Shown: piece after piece, positions 63,811 through 64,000 of the stretch
How the letters are laid out: every line of letters begins with the position of its first letter
Position numbering within the stretch: position 1 is the first letter of the stretch
Source of the DNA: Mucilaginibacter mali
Lineage (GTDB): Bacteria > Bacteroidota > Bacteroidia > Sphingobacteriales > Sphingobacteriaceae
Assembly: GCF_013283875.1 (NCBI RefSeq)
Contig: NZ_CP054139.1
Location: 5,208,001 to 5,272,000 of the forward strand
DNA length: 64,000 nt
Direction: 5' to 3'
The notes under the pieces: generated by a model
Seen by the model: only the letters and a program-made list of their open reading frames with translations
What the model was told of the DNA's origin: nothing
Database searches by the model: none
Translations under genes and position numbers: made by a program

Positions 63811-63838
63811 CCGGCGCCTGTCTCCCTACAGACACTTT
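63811..63838 (-). repeat. REP-like hairpin H-R4
   Basis: GCGCCTGTCTCCCTACAGAC ACTTTT, the counterpart of H-R1/H-R3 in inverse orientation. Confidence 0.55.
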
Positions 63839-63954
63839 TGATTTTGTTTACTTAAAGTTTAAAATTCAATTTCCGGATGGGTACGTCTGCAATCTCCGGC
63901 TGGTTTCACTTATAAATTTGCTTGAATTATTAATTTTAGATAGTTTGGCGCAAC

Positions 63955-64000
63955 ATGGATACCAACAAAACCGCGCCGGCAATTCTGCAAACCAAACAAC
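63955..64000 (+). CDS. Start of an unidentified gene (cut by the window end)
   Basis: An ATG at 63955 begins MDTNKTAPAILQTKQ and stays open to the edge. A TAGTTTGG lies just upstream (imperfect -7 box). Too short to identify. The gap before it holds H-type hairpins. Confidence 0.4.
   Translation, partial: MDTNKTAPAILQTKQ

Overview
The window looks like a chromosome segment of a Bacteroidota bacterium close to Mucilaginibacter/Pedobacter (Sphingobacteriaceae). The grounds are the promoter -7 box TAnnTTTG (usually followed by TTTGCAG and an immediate ATG), the scarcity of Shine-Dalgarno sites, family choices (LytS/LytTR pair, CreD with winged-helix regulator, RskA-type anti-sigma, GHL10 hydrolase, single-RRM protein, cytochrome bd), moderate GC, and intergenic gaps filled with palindromic repeats. 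This taxonomic call is inference. There is no rRNA, tRNA, CRISPR array or prophage here.
Layout: 0-5.5 kb holds the end of a LuxR-type regulator, a receiver-only response regulator, a ComB-like phosphatase, an ECF sigma factor and small proteins. 4-9 kb holds an FAD oxidoreductase, an alpha/beta hydrolase and a cyclopropane fatty-acid synthase. 9-16 kb holds TruC-type and RluB-type pseudouridine synthases flanking a split cydA/cydB pair, then a lytic transglycosylase. 16-25 kb holds ispH, dgkA-recO, a LytS/LytTR two-component system, a TlpA-like protein, and a regulated block of membrane protein, winged-helix regulator and CreD. 25-36 kb holds a ferritin-like protein, RlmD, a phosphoribosyltransferase, a sodium:solute symporter operon with two tiny membrane proteins, an atypical SDR, and a glycosyltransferase/acyltransferase/hydrolase operon divergent from a FabF-like synthase. 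37-48 kb holds HtrA, dapF, an outer-membrane barrel, crotonase, a B12-binding protein, HIT, GreA, a dehydrogenase, a frameshifted ParE toxin with antitoxin, hpt, an M16 peptidase and an RRM protein. 48-64 kb holds a DUF2339/DUF3999-like pair, GNAT, a DUF559 nuclease framed by inverted repeats, hisS, a coiled-coil protein, a GHL10 hydrolase, lipA, ECF sigma/anti-sigma, a REP-associated transposase with its own REP hairpins, and map.
Almost every gap above about 100 bp carries one or more palindromic repeats, which I sorted into families A-J. Several (B-E) share the termini GTCAT...ATGAC. Repeats sit inside the cyd operon, inside a hydrolase reading frame, at stop codons and nested within each other. 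The two most interesting units are the DUF559 gene between inverted copies of family F (52146-52858) and the RAYT transposase between variable-stem, constant-loop hairpins (60049-60885).
Most genes are core metabolism and envelope maintenance: isoprenoid (ispH), lipoate (lipA), DAP/peptidoglycan (dapF, lytic transglycosylase, undecaprenol kinase), membrane lipid tailoring (cfa, acyltransferase), microaerobic respiration (cydAB), RNA modification and stress control.
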